DNA of 64,000 nt from Hymenolepis diminuta (taxonomy: Eukaryota; Platyhelminthes; Cestoda; Cyclophyllidea; Hymenolepididae): the NCBI GenBank assembly GCA_900708905.1, contig CAADRB010000100.1:210221-274220 (forward strand), read 5' to 3'. Below, in pieces: positions 12,063 through 25,800 of this stretch; the stretch's first letter is position 1, and the number at the start of each line of letters is the position of its first letter. A program made the position numbers and the translations under genes. The notes under the pieces were generated by a model that ran no database searches, had not been told where the DNA came from, and saw nothing but the letters and a program-made list of their open reading frames with translations.

Positions 12063-13748
12063 ATGCAGCGTTTCGTGCCTGGTCTCTACTCAGGTTTAAC
12101 GAGGTCTTTAGCCCCCTCTCGATTCCTACTAGCTGTTCAGTCTCGGGATTTCTCTGTCAGAGTTACCCAAAAAGCACCAAACTTCTCTGGCACAGCCGTT
12201 GTTAATGGCCAATTCAAAGACATTGAACTCCGTGATTTCATTGGAAAGTACCTTGTTCTTTTCTTTTATCCCTTGGATTTCACTTTCGTCTGCCCAACTG
12301 AATTGATCGCATTTTCTGATCGTATGGAAGAGTTCAAGAATATCAACTGCAATGTTGTCGGTGTATCAACTGACTCACATTTTAGCCACTTGTCATGGAT
12401 CAATATGTCCCGCAAGGTTATGATATTTTTAATTAATTTTATTTTTACACTATTTTTCTTAATTTGGGTATCCTTTCTATTTTACAGGCTGGTGGTCTTG
12501 GTGGCTTAAACTATCCCCTCTTGGCTGATTACAAAAAGGAAATTGCTCGTGACTACAACGTTTTGTTGGAAGATAAAGGTCTTGCTCTTAGAGGTCTCTT
12601 CATTATCGATCAAGATGGTGTTATTCGCAACATGACTGTCAATGATTTACCTGTTGGCCGATCTGTGGACGAAACCCTGCGTTTAGTCAAAGCATTCCAG
12701 TTTGTTGACAAGCATGGTGAAGGTAAGATTTGCCTACCTTTCCTGTTAGTATATTTGCATACACGCATCCCTGCCGTAGGAAGCGCTTCATTGGATAGCG
12801 CGTTTGTCTGTCAGAATGGCACATGTACATATGAGGTCTGCTGATTTATATCAGCCTATTTAGTTTTGGTCGTCGCTTATTGATTTGTTGAGTTTAGCAC
12901 TGATCTAGTTTGAATCCTCTATGTGCTTTTATGCGGGCAATCCTAGTTCTATTTGATTTATTTTTCTAAATTTTGAGGTAGAACGCCCTTTGCGAACATT
13001 TTACTAGACAATACATTTAACTTAAGAACATATCATAAAAATGAATTTTATAATATTTTTCAAGCATTGACATGTATGCCGTCTTCACAATCAGCGTAAG
13101 AGTACTCTTTTCAGTGTTTGTTTCATTTAATCTTGAGACACTTTACCCTCTTGAAAGGAAAACTAGTCCTCCAGACATGAAGAGACGTGTCTAGAATTTA
13201 GATGCCTGTGTTCATCTTAAATTGAGTTCAGGATTTTCTCGTAGCTGTTACTCGTGAGTTCTGACTAATCTCTCAATCGATTCAATAATTATTTAGGTAT
13301 TGAAACAGATCCTCCTGTGTTAAATTCGTACAACTTTACAATTTAAAAAGATAAGCTGTTGGGTGTTCTATTTTGTAACTTTTTGCGCCAATAATTTCTG
13401 AAATTCGTTCTCTAGAGGTCGATCAGAGCAGTGGATTTGTTTTTATTCTTCAGTACTCGAATAATTATCTTCAATTTGTACTGATTATTTTAAAATCTGT
13501 CATAATCGCCATTTTTCAAGTCAAATATTTTAATCCATTCATTTCATAAGTCATTTTGGATAATTAACGCGACATGTCAACAGTAGAGTATCATAGTAGA
13601 TCTGTATAACCATTTAAATCGATCTAATTTCACTTGTGATTTGACCTTTTTTCTATTTGCAGTTTGCCCTGCCAACTGGACACCAGAAAAGCCCGCCATG
13701 AAGGCGAATGTTGAAGGAGCGAAGGAGTACTTTGAAAAGGTTAACTAA
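12063..13748 (+). CDS. PRDX3: Mitochondrial typical 2-Cys peroxiredoxin (Prx3-like)
   Basis: Three exons: 12063-12416, 12488-12722 and 13663-13748, total 675 nt (224 aa). The peroxidatic cysteine is in FTFVCPTE (C77) and the resolving cysteine in VCPANW (C198). GGLG (about 120-123) and a C-terminal YF (219-220) are both present. These two motifs mark the robust-but-sensitive eukaryotic peroxiredoxins, which are inactivated by peroxide overoxidation. About 30 N-terminal residues are rich in Arg, Ser and Leu without acids ([15 protein letters not shown]...RDFS) and look like a mitochondrial presequence, which separates this protein from cytosolic Prx1/2. It reduces H2O2 using thioredoxin. The start at 12063 is preferred over the in-frame Met at 12033 because a splice acceptor lies between them. 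The second intron is 940 bp. Confidence 0.93.
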
Positions 13749-13844
13749 GTCCAGGCGCATGTAATTTTCGCCTAAGAAGTCAATCATAAACACGTTTTAA
13801 TATTTTAGCTAAACCCATCTATTGTTTTTACACCAATCACATAT

Positions 13845-13850
13845 AATAAA
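13845..13850 (+). terminator. Poly(A) signal of the peroxiredoxin gene
   Basis: AATAAA 97 nt downstream of the stop codon, followed by a T-rich stretch. Confidence 0.55.
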
Positions 13851-16800
13851 TCCCTTTCTATCGCTGACGTTCTTTTGTATTTATTCTTTACAATAGAAAA
13901 GTTGGAATCACTTTTGCTAGTAATAATGTCTTAGAGACAATGTAAGTTATTTTTGGAGCGCCTAAATATTTTTTTACTTTTTCTGGGGTCATTTAAAAGC
14001 CCGGAGATTTTATAGCAGAACTCAGAAACATGTTATGCTAAAATAATGCATTGTTAGCATACATTACATGAAATCGACTCCTCAACGCTCCAAGTTTACC
14101 TACTTTAAAAGATGATCAGTTCGTTTAAGTAGGTATTGATGGTAGGCTCCACGATCCAATAAAGTGGGTAAAGGATGTTTATTTAAATCGAAAAGAGCCT
14201 TTGTTTTAGACTGGGGTGAGCGTCGGCATTGGGGCTGCGACGCCTAATGTGCTCGTCTGTGAAGTCAAAGGTCATAGTCTCAATACTCATTGGTGCATCC
14301 CAGGTGATTGGTATGAATAAACACATCTCGATCGAAGGTGAGTTGGGCTTGGAAAATATATAATCAATAAGGGAGATAGCCGTTAAAATGTGGAAGCTTT
14401 AAGTCCAGTAAATTGGTTCAGTTTTAAGCGGAGTTAATTTTGAGATTGTCTAAGTTATTTATTTCAGACGCACCTTAGCCAAAAATGGCATTAGACGAAG
14501 AGAGCGTCCATTGTTAAATTTTTGTAGTTTCGTTATTCTAACGATTGTTTCAGGGAAATTTGAATTTAGAAAGCATTGTACAACCCACATCGAGAAATGA
14601 AATGAAGTAAAACTGATATCTTGATATCTGATAACTGATATCTTCACAGTATCTTATTGATTCCCTCCCCTCTATCATTTGTTGAGTGAACGGTCCCTGG
14701 TCTTGGCCTTCTGGGCTCTCTTGCGTGAGTGTTAATACAAGGTGTTTCCCTAACATGTTGTCTCCTCTCTAATACACGGGTTGAGCGATGTTGAAATAGT
14801 AGGAATAAAGGTATTATAGTAACCATAACAATAATTCCAATGGATGATTCTAAAACTCGTGAATGAGGTACAAACACACAAGCTTAACAATTTAAAATAC
14901 ACTGAACATCAAGCTTGATTAATCTCATTAGAAAGAATCTTAGATTTATTTAAATATTGTTTAAGTCATGTCTGAAATAATAACAGCTTCATGTACATGT
15001 GAATTTCCTGAGCGAGTAGAGAACTTTTTGGATTTTACGCTTGACATAATTATATGTATCCATGACATGCTTTCAATTTACTGAAGTATGCCTTGTATGC
15101 AGATATGGATTAGGTAATCTAAATTTAGGTTGAAATTAATAGAAAATGCTAGGGCCCGAAACTAATAATCGTCCATCATAAAACAGCTCGAAATGTGACT
15201 CATTAAATATATGCTGATATCCACAACAAAGCTGTGACCAGCGTCGTATACCTACAGAATACATTTAGGGACGAGAAATTTATAGAGAAAAGTAATAAAA
15301 TTCAACTAATCAGTTTGAGATTTGGCATGAAGACGCTATAGGGACAAACATTTTTAAAAATTAAGTCGCTCGTACAATATAAGTAAGTCAGCTTTATTTA
15401 AGATCTATGGGCGCGTTACCCGATTTAAATTCTCTATCTTGCTCTTGACAATAGGTTAGAATTTGTTAGTTTTGGAAAAAACAATTTGGACGCTCTCCAC
15501 TTGATTTCCTGAAATAAAAATACGTAGATAAACACCGGGCTATCATCAGCTGGGACTCTAGCTTTTATTAGGGTACTTCTATTTATAAAACTTTGGGTTT
15601 CTATCCTCCTTTAAAATTCTCGACATTATCAAATGACAGATGTTGATACCTAATTTGATTTATGATTTGCTGAAATTTGTTAATCTATTTAGAATCTTAT
15701 TTCTAATTGTATTGTAGCTGTTTGAGTAAGAGCTTACAATTTTAGAGCAAAACACCAGGGAGTGATTCGACCAAAAATGTATTTAATGAACCGCAACAAG
15801 GATCCAAGAGGGTTAGAGAGAGATGAGGAACAAAGTAGATGAAAGGGAAACGAAAGAGCCGGTAACTGAGAGGCGTGTGTATGCGTGTCCTCACTCTCCT
15901 TGCTGTGTGTACGGTGCCGCATAGGAGAGGTAGTATAAACATCTCCGCGGGGAACCCGAACCTTTGCAACTCTCATTCAAGGAAGACTTAATTATCTTAT
16001 TCCGATAATTAAAATAAACCACTCGAGGACACACGATGGTTATCCACAAGGTGTTTGAGGTTACGGTAGGGTCAACCACTTCAGGCACCACTGTGAGGCC
16101 GAGATAATTAGGTCTCTGTGATTAGCAATGACATAGATGAAAATTTTGCAAACGTATAGGGATTCATCCTTCAGTACGTTCACCGCAGGTAATGCTTTAA
16201 AATGAGAATGATCTTATTGATCTTCACACAATATTCTACATCGGAAACTCAAGGTCATTCTTGAATTCTCGTTAAAACTGCACTAACAATAAGTCAGCAA
16301 ACATCTATTAAATCTTTTATCAAAATATGACTTTGTTTCATTTTATCATACCAAAGAAGTATTAACCTTTGCCGTCATTTTGAACCAAATATGAAAAAAT
16401 GACTCCATAGGCGGTCTGTCTTGTCCTAAATTAAGAATTAATGTTAAGCGTATTAAGTAAGGAAATGGTATAATTTGAAATGAGTCAAATTTAGGATTAA
16501 GAGATCTACGGCTTTCCTACTAGGACTTGTACGATATAAAATCGACAGGTTTAAAATGATGTTAATAAAACAGAGAGAGCTTTTGGACCTTGCTACCCAT
16601 CAGGAGAGGATCGGAAAATACGTTCTGGTAATTCACAATTGTGTGTATGCGATAATCCAAGAGGGTAGCCAATGGAAATGGGCTCCAAAAATCCGTAGCA
16701 TGACATGCACATTCAGTTTATAATGTTGAAGACCTTTGTTTCTGAATGCGAACAGGCGAATCAATACACGCAGGACAGGGAAAGGGCTCTGCGTGATTTC

Positions 16801-19800
16801 GATAAATGGGTTGGGGACATTAATCAGCTGTCGCACATTATCAAGAATATTAAATAAGCTCTTACTGTCGTTTTGATATACCAAATTAGGCTTTGGACGT
16901 TACTTTTCCACTTTTCTATCACGAAAAGTACTCTGCTTTGGAAGTATCTAGTCAGCTGGAATCTGTCTGATTTGCCCTCCCTCTCCCCCTCCACTCAGCC
17001 CTTGTCTATTTACCGCCAGTCGGCTCATTTTCGTCAAGTCAAGAAGAAAAATCCCTGTTTTTATTCCTCCATTAAGTTAAAAATTATGAGCCTTATTTAC
17101 AATTAGTATGAATAGGAAACTGGAAGACTCTAAAATTGCTGACCCTGACATAACCCATCGAAGGCGCATATATTGAGTGGATTACTGAGCTAATTCTTGT
17201 GTATTCGCCGAATGTATTTTTTATTCAAACCCTGTATACAAAGTGTGTTAAGGCCGGGGGGAGGGAGATTATTTGTAGAAAAAAGACTGGACATGAAGGG
17301 ACATGAGGAGAGGAAGAAAGATGCACACAGGTTGACTTTGGACTAAGTACAATATTCTATTTCCTCACTTTATCTAAACGTCACTTGGATCCTTACTGTT
17401 TTACCATGATTATTGTTCCCTATTATTAATAAGCCCAAGATTACGATGCAAAATATACCTGTGGGGGTCACAACACAAACACGGCTGATTGAGTCACGTG
17501 CGCTAGAACTTTCTGAGAAGTGTGGTATGTTACCCGTCGCGTAGACAGCAAGCACGGCCGCGTGTGCAGGACCCTCCTCAACCAATCAGCAATCAAGATC
17601 TCTGCAACCTAGCGTGGTTTTGTATTTAATGACTAACACACAGAGAGGTTAGCAAAAAACCCTCTCCACTCAGAGTCTTTCTGGTTCCTACTACTTTGGG
17701 CATAACCTAGCTAATCTGGGAGTGAATTGATAATAGAGGGCTCTGCTAGAGGCTATTTGAACTGCTTAGGAGGATTACTTAGGTGTAGCAAGAAGACGTA
17801 CTGATGTAGCATCCGCTACATACCCATTTAAATAATATTTTCACATTTTATTTTTCATGGGAAACGTAGAGATGTTCTTTAATGTGTCCTAGGAACTTTC
17901 ACTAATCCAAGTAAACATAATTTATTTCAAAATTTGCAAAAAAAATTTTTCAGCCATTTATTATTCCTTTCGATCTATCATTCTAAATAAACGTCAATAT
18001 TTTATTCAAATTCGAAGGGCCTGATAACATTAGTGGCCCTTTATTTCAATGTAAGGATCAGTTAGAAATATATTTTCTGCTTAATAAAAACTATTAGCCA
18101 GGGTTTAAAACTTTCAATAATAATTCATAACGATAGTAAGAAATTACGTCCACGAGAACTTAAACTCTAATGCTGAGCTTTGAATCGTAAAATCATACGA
18201 ATAACAGCTTTGTTTAAAAGGCGATTGTCGACAGACTTTTCATCAATTATTTGATCTGGAGCATGGAAAATATATTAATAACACGATCAATCGATTCATG
18301 TATATTCACGAGATAAATACAACTTCATGGACACTTTATTGACTGATCAGGCGATTAGTTTTTGGCATTTCCATTTAGATCTATGATCATATACAATTTC
18401 ATTAACTTTATTTATATATTTCGTCAAGAGAGTCTGTGAACACAGACAATCAAAATAAATTAGCTGTAGGTGGAGAGAAGTGACAAATCCTCTGAAAATG
18501 TCTGTATTGGGAGTATGACCCACTGACATCATTCACCAAATTCAATTAGCTTCTGAAAATAACGGAAATTCGAGCTCAAAGTCAAAGATTTCCAGCAAGA
18601 TATTACAAACTTATTCTTTTCGTCTTAATGAAACCTATGTATAGGCAGTTGCGGTATCCGTGTCGAAATAAATGATAAACTACCTTTGATTAACTCCCCC
18701 AGTCTTCAGATGAGTCTAGTATGTATCTAATCGGTTTTAACCTACACAACATTATAACATGTGCATTAAACCAAACAAGTTTCATCTGAGGTCTTCCGAG
18801 ATTTTGTACGCAATTCTCAATACGTTACAGGATGGATTAAAAGGAAGTAGATGATGTCTTCGATATGTAAAATGCAAAATAAAGCTACGAATACAAATGA
18901 ATTGAGGGAGCAAATGTTGAGAAATATCACCGGACTCATCAATATTCACAGAATATTTTATGAAACTTTCGAATTGATTAATTATTATTTTTTTTGGTTT
19001 ATTTTTTCTGAATTTCAAGTACCGTTATTGTGATAATCTGGTTGGATTCATATCCCAATTTTATTTAAACTCTAAATTTTTCCTCACCTACTGATCTTTT
19101 CTTCTCTGCATCAGAGTTTTGAATTAGCAATAACTAAACTATGAGCATCCTGCCTTTTAATTTGCATATATAAGTACATTAAAACCACACAAATTTCTAT
19201 TTTCCAAGTGGATGACTTTTAGGATGCTTCATTAACCGAGAAGATAAGAAGCCGATATTGCAAAAATTCAAAGTAAATGGGGAATTAATCGGACTTGCTT
19301 GATATAGATTTCTACTGAAATAATTAAGTAGGACACGTTAATTCCTCTGACGTGTCTAAACGTTATTCCTTGTGGACATGGAACAGAGGTGAAAACCACT
19401 GAGCTAACAAAAAGTCTGACTCAGAGAGGCGGTAGACTAACAGATACTTTGTGTTTCCCATCAAGATGATGTATGGACAAAAAGACATTAACTGAATAAA
19501 AGTCAGATTTTCTGATTATTTACAGATGAATTTAATGATAATGAATTCTTAACGCTTCTTCTTTATTGACAGTTCGAATGGTTTCGGCGTTTTCAGTGAA
19601 TACTGATTAACAAACAACATTTCAAATTACACAATATGGTGATCTTATTCATTTCCCTACCGATTATCTTTATATCTCATTTTTGACTGAATATTGAATC
19701 AGAAGAGGATAACTATCACTATCAGAGAATTGGGTCAATCGGTTATTACATCATTTCTTCAGTCCCTAACTATATGTCTATTCACCTTTTCATATTTAAT

Positions 19801-21611
19801 AAATCATTTCAACGAATATAATAAGGCATATATTATTAGAAAGAGAGTTGTAATTGCTTGTGAAAAGCAATATAGATAAAACATCTTTCTATCGAAAACA
19901 AATAATAAATTGTGAATATTTAATGACGTATGGAGGAGATACGTTAGTGTTAACTTAGTTATCTTGAAGGCTACAGTAGTCTAGCCCAGCTTTCACCCAG
20001 AAATCCCATTTCTTTTAATTCTCACTACACAACACGATGGAGAGAAGGCAACACAGTAGCAAGCGGTGCTTATTGGAGAAGATCAGAGACCAGAATGGGA
20101 GAGAGTGAGTTACGGATGATGTGTGCATTTATAAGGGGATATACATATGTATATATAACTCATTTTGTCAGAGTGTTCAAAATTGTCCTTGGGTGCACGA
20201 AAGGTGATGAGCATGATGGCAGGATGTGTCGAGACCAAGTGGTGACAGCATACATTTCTCTTTTATTGTTTGTCTCAAGGCAAAACATAGGTAAAGCACG
20301 TTATCACTAGCATGATAGCACAGGTGTATAAGATTTCGGGTTGAGACAGTAAAGTCTGGTTTGGAAAAATTGGAGCGGAATAGACAAAAACGTAAACTGG
20401 TTACTGGAGTTGGAATCATTCTACCCCAGAACAAGAAAATGTAATTTTTAAAAGAGGTTAGAGATTGTGAGTCATCTTAATTTGAAAATTTAGTTGGATT
20501 GGGATTTACTTATCAATTTTAGAGGATAAACACAAAAAATATTTAATGTGGCACATTCGACGATTTTCGTGCAGAAGGAACGAATTTCTTGTGAGCTGCT
20601 ATTTCATCAGAAACGACAAGTCAAGAATAGTAAATCTCAAATGTGTGGATGTACAGGTTATGAAATTTGTACATGCACCATTTACATTTGCAGAGAAGGT
20701 GGACAATTGATGATGACTGTAATAAATCGAGTACTGTAGATAGAGAAATTACCAAATAGGCGGTCATCAATAATTAGTTTCATAAGGGTCACACATAATG
20801 GTATACATATTTTATAGTATTAATTAATTCCTTTCCTTGATTAATATTTTCAGCCCTTAAATATTTGTAAAACCTTTCTGAAAAATTGATTTTTCTTGCA
20901 TAACTTAAAATGTGGTAGGAAGGCAGCTAAAGCTATTCATAAGGATAGGAGTTCCTTTTGTCTTCCCATGTGGGTAAAAAGTGGACTTCATCTTCCATTA
21001 TTTAAAATAGCATTATTTATATGTAAAGTTAGCTTATAATAGGCGAATGCTCTTATTAACCAAATTGATCCTGTGACAGTTATTCATAATATATTGGCGT
21101 TCGCAAAGACGCTACGGTCAATTTCCTAACAAATCAGTAATACGATCAATCTCGATGTCGCCGACTCTTTACAAATGAAATCGAGACAAGAAGGCACTGG
21201 CGAATCAACTACTGCAAACCCCAAGAAGATCTGTTAATGGGTAAACTCCTTTATCCAATAGATGGGTGCTACAAGAAATAAGTGAAAAAGGATGGCCACG
21301 AAATCACTTGGCATTATGCCATCGGAATTTTCCATTTGAAAAAGCAGGCGATCATATAGTAAAACGTACGTAATTGAAATTTAAAATGACAAAATTAGCG
21401 ACTTGATGATACTGGAGTCTAGGTGAGGTGAGGTTCATCCGATTTCCTGACTTCATTCATACTACCTCTACTTCCTCATAAAACTAAAGTATTTTGAATG
21501 ATTCCCCATGATCAATAATGGTAAAGCTCTCTGCCTTACCAAGATAAATAAATTAATACAATAAACAAAAGATATATTGAACTTAAAAAATAAAATACCA
21601 AGAATAAAGAA
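13851..21611. other. Gene-poor region
   Basis: Nearly 8 kb without a coding exon I can support. It holds one SINE copy (14220-14312) and three patches that are visibly richer in G+C than the surrounding DNA (about 15840-16110, 17430-17600 and 20040-20340). The open frames within it are short and show no known motifs. Distal regulatory DNA of the neighbouring bHLH gene, or decayed mobile elements, are the likely contents. Confidence 0.4.
14220..14312 (+). repeat. tRNA-derived SINE, head (copy 3)
   Basis: Shows GGGGCTGCGACGCCTAATG (A box region), GCTCGTCTGTGAAGTCAAAG, a B-box-like AGTCTCAATACTC and ATTGGTGCATCCCAGG. This is one of the best preserved heads and defines the family wording together with the copies at 4170 and 46309. 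Confidence 0.65.
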
Positions 21612-22848
21612 TTACAATTTAGGCATCCAAGAGTAAGAGGAATACAAATTTTGAGGTGTTTGATATGACGCAGCATCACCGTTATAAATAAGCGCCATCA
21701 ACTGTTTGATATACGCAATGGCTCCTAAAAGTGTTCTAAGCTTCGTCAACTTTGTGTCCTGTGGAACGAGGGGAAGAAGTGCTCGAAGTTCAGCATAGGC
21801 ATTGTTAAGTGCATCAGTTCGTCTACGATCCAATTTGCGTTGAATAATCCTCCTGGATTCCCTTGTTTTACTGTCAAGTTCACCAGGCCGATTATCTTTA
21901 CAAAGTTTACTGTAGTTAGTATCTGCATTCCAGATAATCTAAAACTCCAAGTACAATTTATTAGCATTAAAACGACCAAAGTGATAAAAAGGCCAGAAGG
22001 ATGAAACTTTACTGAAATTTATTCTGCTAATATCTTGGCTATTGAAAGAAACTGCATGTAGAATGCAAATAGCTAATACCAACTTACAGCAGTATAACTA
22101 TGAAGGTGATAGTGACACCTCCCAATCTTCTAAACTTTGTAAATCGTGCTCGTGCTCTCAAATGAATTCGAAATACAGGATTATTAAAGCCCTAGTCGAA
22201 ATCTAGTATAATCAACTTCAAAGCTCAGATCAAACTGATTTGAATACTCCAAGAATATGTCAAGGTAGGAAAGTTTTGATAACAACAATAATCGCAACTA
22301 AAGCTCTCTATACGTCCAGATTTCAAGAAGAAAATTCCCCAATTTCACTCTCCTATATTCGAAATGAATGTGACATTGAAAGATATGTACTCACCCAATG
22401 AAATCATATCTAGTCTTTTGTGTAATTAACTTAATAAAGAGTGGAATATAAAGATTCTTGATCGGATTAAAAAATATTTAAACTTACTCTGCTCTCTGTC
22501 TTGAATCGGCTTTATGTGCTTATCTTCTGCATGGATATAAACAGTAATTAATCGAGCTAAACTGCTAACAAAAATGGCTTTGACAGGGATGGTTAACTAG
22601 TCTTCGAGAAGTTCTTAAGATTCAATAGAGTCCAAATATTGATTTTATTTATTTGATATATTTGACATAAACATGAAAAATGCGAAGTCTAATTTCATTC
22701 TTACCTCTGTAGTATCTCTCCCTTGAGTTTCTGTATGTACGACATTAGAAATGCAAGCGGGTACTCGGGTTAAATTTCCATTGTTCTTCTCTCCAATTTG
22801 CCAGTTTGCTCTAATTGAACAACCTCGCACATCTTGTAGGCACTTCAT
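21612..22848 (-). CDS. Class B bHLH transcription factor, HAND-like
   Basis: Two exons, 22848-22705 and 21938-21612, joined at a GAG|GTAAGA donor and a TTTTAG acceptor in phase 0; total 471 nt (156 aa). Residues about 77-131 form a basic helix-loop-helix: RRIIQRKLDRRRTDALNNAY, AELRALLPLVPQDTKLTKL, then RTLLGAIAYIKQLMALI. The loop wording VPxDTKLxKxxTL is typical of HAND proteins, which pattern mesoderm and heart in other animals. The basic region is unusual: the glutamate that normally contacts the E-box CA is aspartate (KLDRRR). Nothing recognisable flanks the domain. An in-frame stop lies eight codons upstream of the Met at 22848, which supports that start. An extra in-phase exon in the 766-bp intron cannot be excluded. 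It stands alone in a gene desert, as developmental regulators often do. It could also belong to another Twist/TAL-type family. Confidence 0.62.
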
Positions 22849-25800
22849 TTCAAACAGTAAAAATTATCCCAGACCACGGATACTCACATCTTAGTGAGAC
22901 ATAATTGTCCAATGACCGTGACGTTGGAATTATCGTTGATCATGATTCACCAATGAAAACGCGCAAAAGTAAAGTAGGGAACGGGGTAACGTGTGTGCAT
23001 GTTTTATGACGGGAGGGGGAAAGGAGTGAACACCTGTCAGAATTCACGATAATGACCATATATATCCGAACTTTGAAGTTAATCTATTAAATTTTATTCA
23101 AATCAACTTCCTTTGCTTCAGGTTTGTCAATGGGATAATTTACTAAATCTTCCTTACGTATTCTTCTCAAATAATGTTATTTTAATGCACTTTGGATAGG
23201 AATAAAAGTTGTTTACTACCCATGACAAGGCAAAAGAACGTCTTTACTGGAAAGTACATGAATACAGGGGGCATTAATTCAGTACGATATGGTTTAAAGG
23301 GAGGAGATCAAGTTAAAGCAGAAAATAGTTATATGATTGAAGGAGCTTTACTTTTGCTTCTCAAATAGTTCACTATCCTTATCCTAATGTTCCAGCATTT
23401 AAGTTTCAGATTTCTCCCCACTGCTTTCCGAGCGAATTTGTGCTTTTGGCATTTGCGGCTTGTCGATCGGTTTAGATATTTGGATGGTTGATCAACCACT
23501 TCAAGTCTATTATTTTCCTTCTTATAGCCGAGACTAAGGACTGATGATGAGGACTAAAATGATTTCAACATAGCAAAGCTCGCTGAAGTTAACTTTTTGC
23601 ATTTCTGCTAGGCAAACAAGTCCTGCATTATTTTCATAAAGCGGAAGGAATTAAAAACCGATCCATTTAAAAGGTAGAGACATGCGGTGGATGGACTTTA
23701 TTTCTAATATGCGTTTCGAAGTAATGCTTTCCCCAATTTCATCGCACCTTTGGATAAATAACAGTTTCTTCGTATTTTTCGGATCAACTTCATTTCAACC
23801 TCCTACGGTAGAAAAACTTTGCATAGGACAAAAGAATGCCACTTTTATTTACTTGTTGCAATATAATAATAGCCTCCACAGTTCTCCTTTCTTGTCCGAA
23901 TTTCTTTATCCCTCTGCTCTATAACCCGTTACATCTAACTTCTTATCCAAAGGAAGATTTACAAAGGGAAATCCTTCGATAAATTAAGGGAGCAAGTTTC
24001 CCTCTGAATATCTGACCCAGCTAATAGTTAATCATTTGAAGACCGCGGAGTAATGTCAAAAAATAAAAAGGCAAGATACGTTTCAAAAGCAGAATTTGGG
24101 AAAGGCTGAAGTTTCCTTTTTAGGCGTGAGCAATTAATAAGAGTTGATATGACCGTTCGCGTTTCATATTCATTATATTTCTTAGAATAAATCATTATTA
24201 ATCCAAATTAAAATGCGTAATTTATTATTTTTATTCCTTAAAAAGAATCGTACAGACAGATTTGTAAGTTATTTACAGATGCATTTTATTAAGGCTTTAC
24301 AGGTGTCCATTTAGACGAACAAAATCAATGCAGGTAGGATAGAGCAGGGGAGGTTGTGGAGACCAGATTTTCGAGTCTCTGCACCTGAATATAGAGAGGA
24401 AGTCTACTGACTCGACACTAATGGAATTTAACATGGGGGTGGAGGGACGATAATGAAGGGGTAGGTATTCGGATGGAAGATATGAGTGGATAAACTTCCT
24501 TCTTAAAATCAGGCATTTACTGTCTGGAATTTCAATGCACCTGGAAGTGAAAAGGGGAGGTACTTTTATGAGAGGATGGTCAATGTGATAGAGCAGAGCC
24601 AAGAAACATGTTTCAATTCAGACCTTCCTGATTAGAGACTTAATAATCTCGTTTTCAAAACTTTTTAATGACTATTCATGTATAAATCGTAAGTTTCCAA
24701 GCCTTCTTCATAAAAATGCATAAATACACAACGAAACAGAGGGGTTATTGGGGGTGTTAGTTTGTTTTTTATTAATTAACTAAAATTTGAGTTTTATTAA
24801 GTGTCTTACATTTTCGGTACTCATTTAAGTTTTTTCTATCTATTACATTTAATTTGAAATTGTCAGCATCCTTTTCTAGTTGTTTGATGTTCCAAACTGA
24901 ATATTCAAATCTCATGGGTGGGAAATAGGCCTTATTGCAGCAATCTTTTTTCATTTTGGTTGCTCTGCAAGTACATTCACATTTCTAAAGCATTTACAAA
25001 GAGCCTATGTTTGCTTAACAGGTATTCACTAGTGCGAACCTTTTACTGTCTAAAGAAGTACAGCATCCGTATTTGCTGTAGAAAAAAATGAAATTATAAA
25101 GATTATTTTCCACCCTTTAATTTCTATTTCTTTACTTTCCTTTAATTCGAATGAATTTCTTTATATTATGGCGGGAAACGTGGTTGTCAAAAAATTAAAC
25201 CATCTAACTAAAGGAACATGTATCTGGTTCTGATATTTGGGTTTGATCGGTTTGTACTTGTCGACAGGGCAATTACTTAGAAAGATGAAGTGTTGGTTAC
25301 CTTCTATAAGACTAGACCATCTCCATTATTTTATTATCTCTCGCCATGAACACTTATTTAACAAATGCTTATAGTTACCTTATCCGACTCTGAAGAGTGA
25401 ATCACTACGGCTTCTAACACTTTTACAGATTTCTCACAGTGGCGCTTAATCCTGCTGTGATCTCAAGTGTATCCCCAAGCTGTTTATTTTACTTAGCGGT
25501 ATGGGGTAATTAGTAGACCTCCAATGAACCTTACTTAACTCTGCGGTAACCTCAATTCCCCACAGCTATGTCCGAAACCATTTCCATCTGTTTATTCTAC
25601 GTCTATCCTTTTTTCTTGAAAGTATATAAAAACTCTTTTTATATCAACAAAGTGGAATCGAATGGTAATCGACTCCCGTGCTTCTCTCTCTTTCTCTTCC
25701 TTCACTCACTATCTTACGCTCTCGAATCTTCCGCTTGATGCTGTCAATTGTCAGCTCTGGTGGCCACCCTTACACCACTTAGTTTGTTGAAACTGTGATC

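Noticed and set aside
12724..12840. Extended second exon of the peroxiredoxin
   Set aside because: Sequence after 12722 loses family similarity, while splicing at GAAG|GTAAGA to 13663 restores the VCPANW motif in frame.
16633..16884. 83-codon minus-strand frame as a gene
   Set aside because: No conserved motif, no splice context, and its composition is like surrounding noncoding DNA.
22494..22525. Extra internal exon of the bHLH gene between a CATGCAG acceptor and a GTAAGT donor
   Set aside because: After the phase-0 first exon it would introduce an immediate in-frame stop; direct joining to 21938 keeps the frame.
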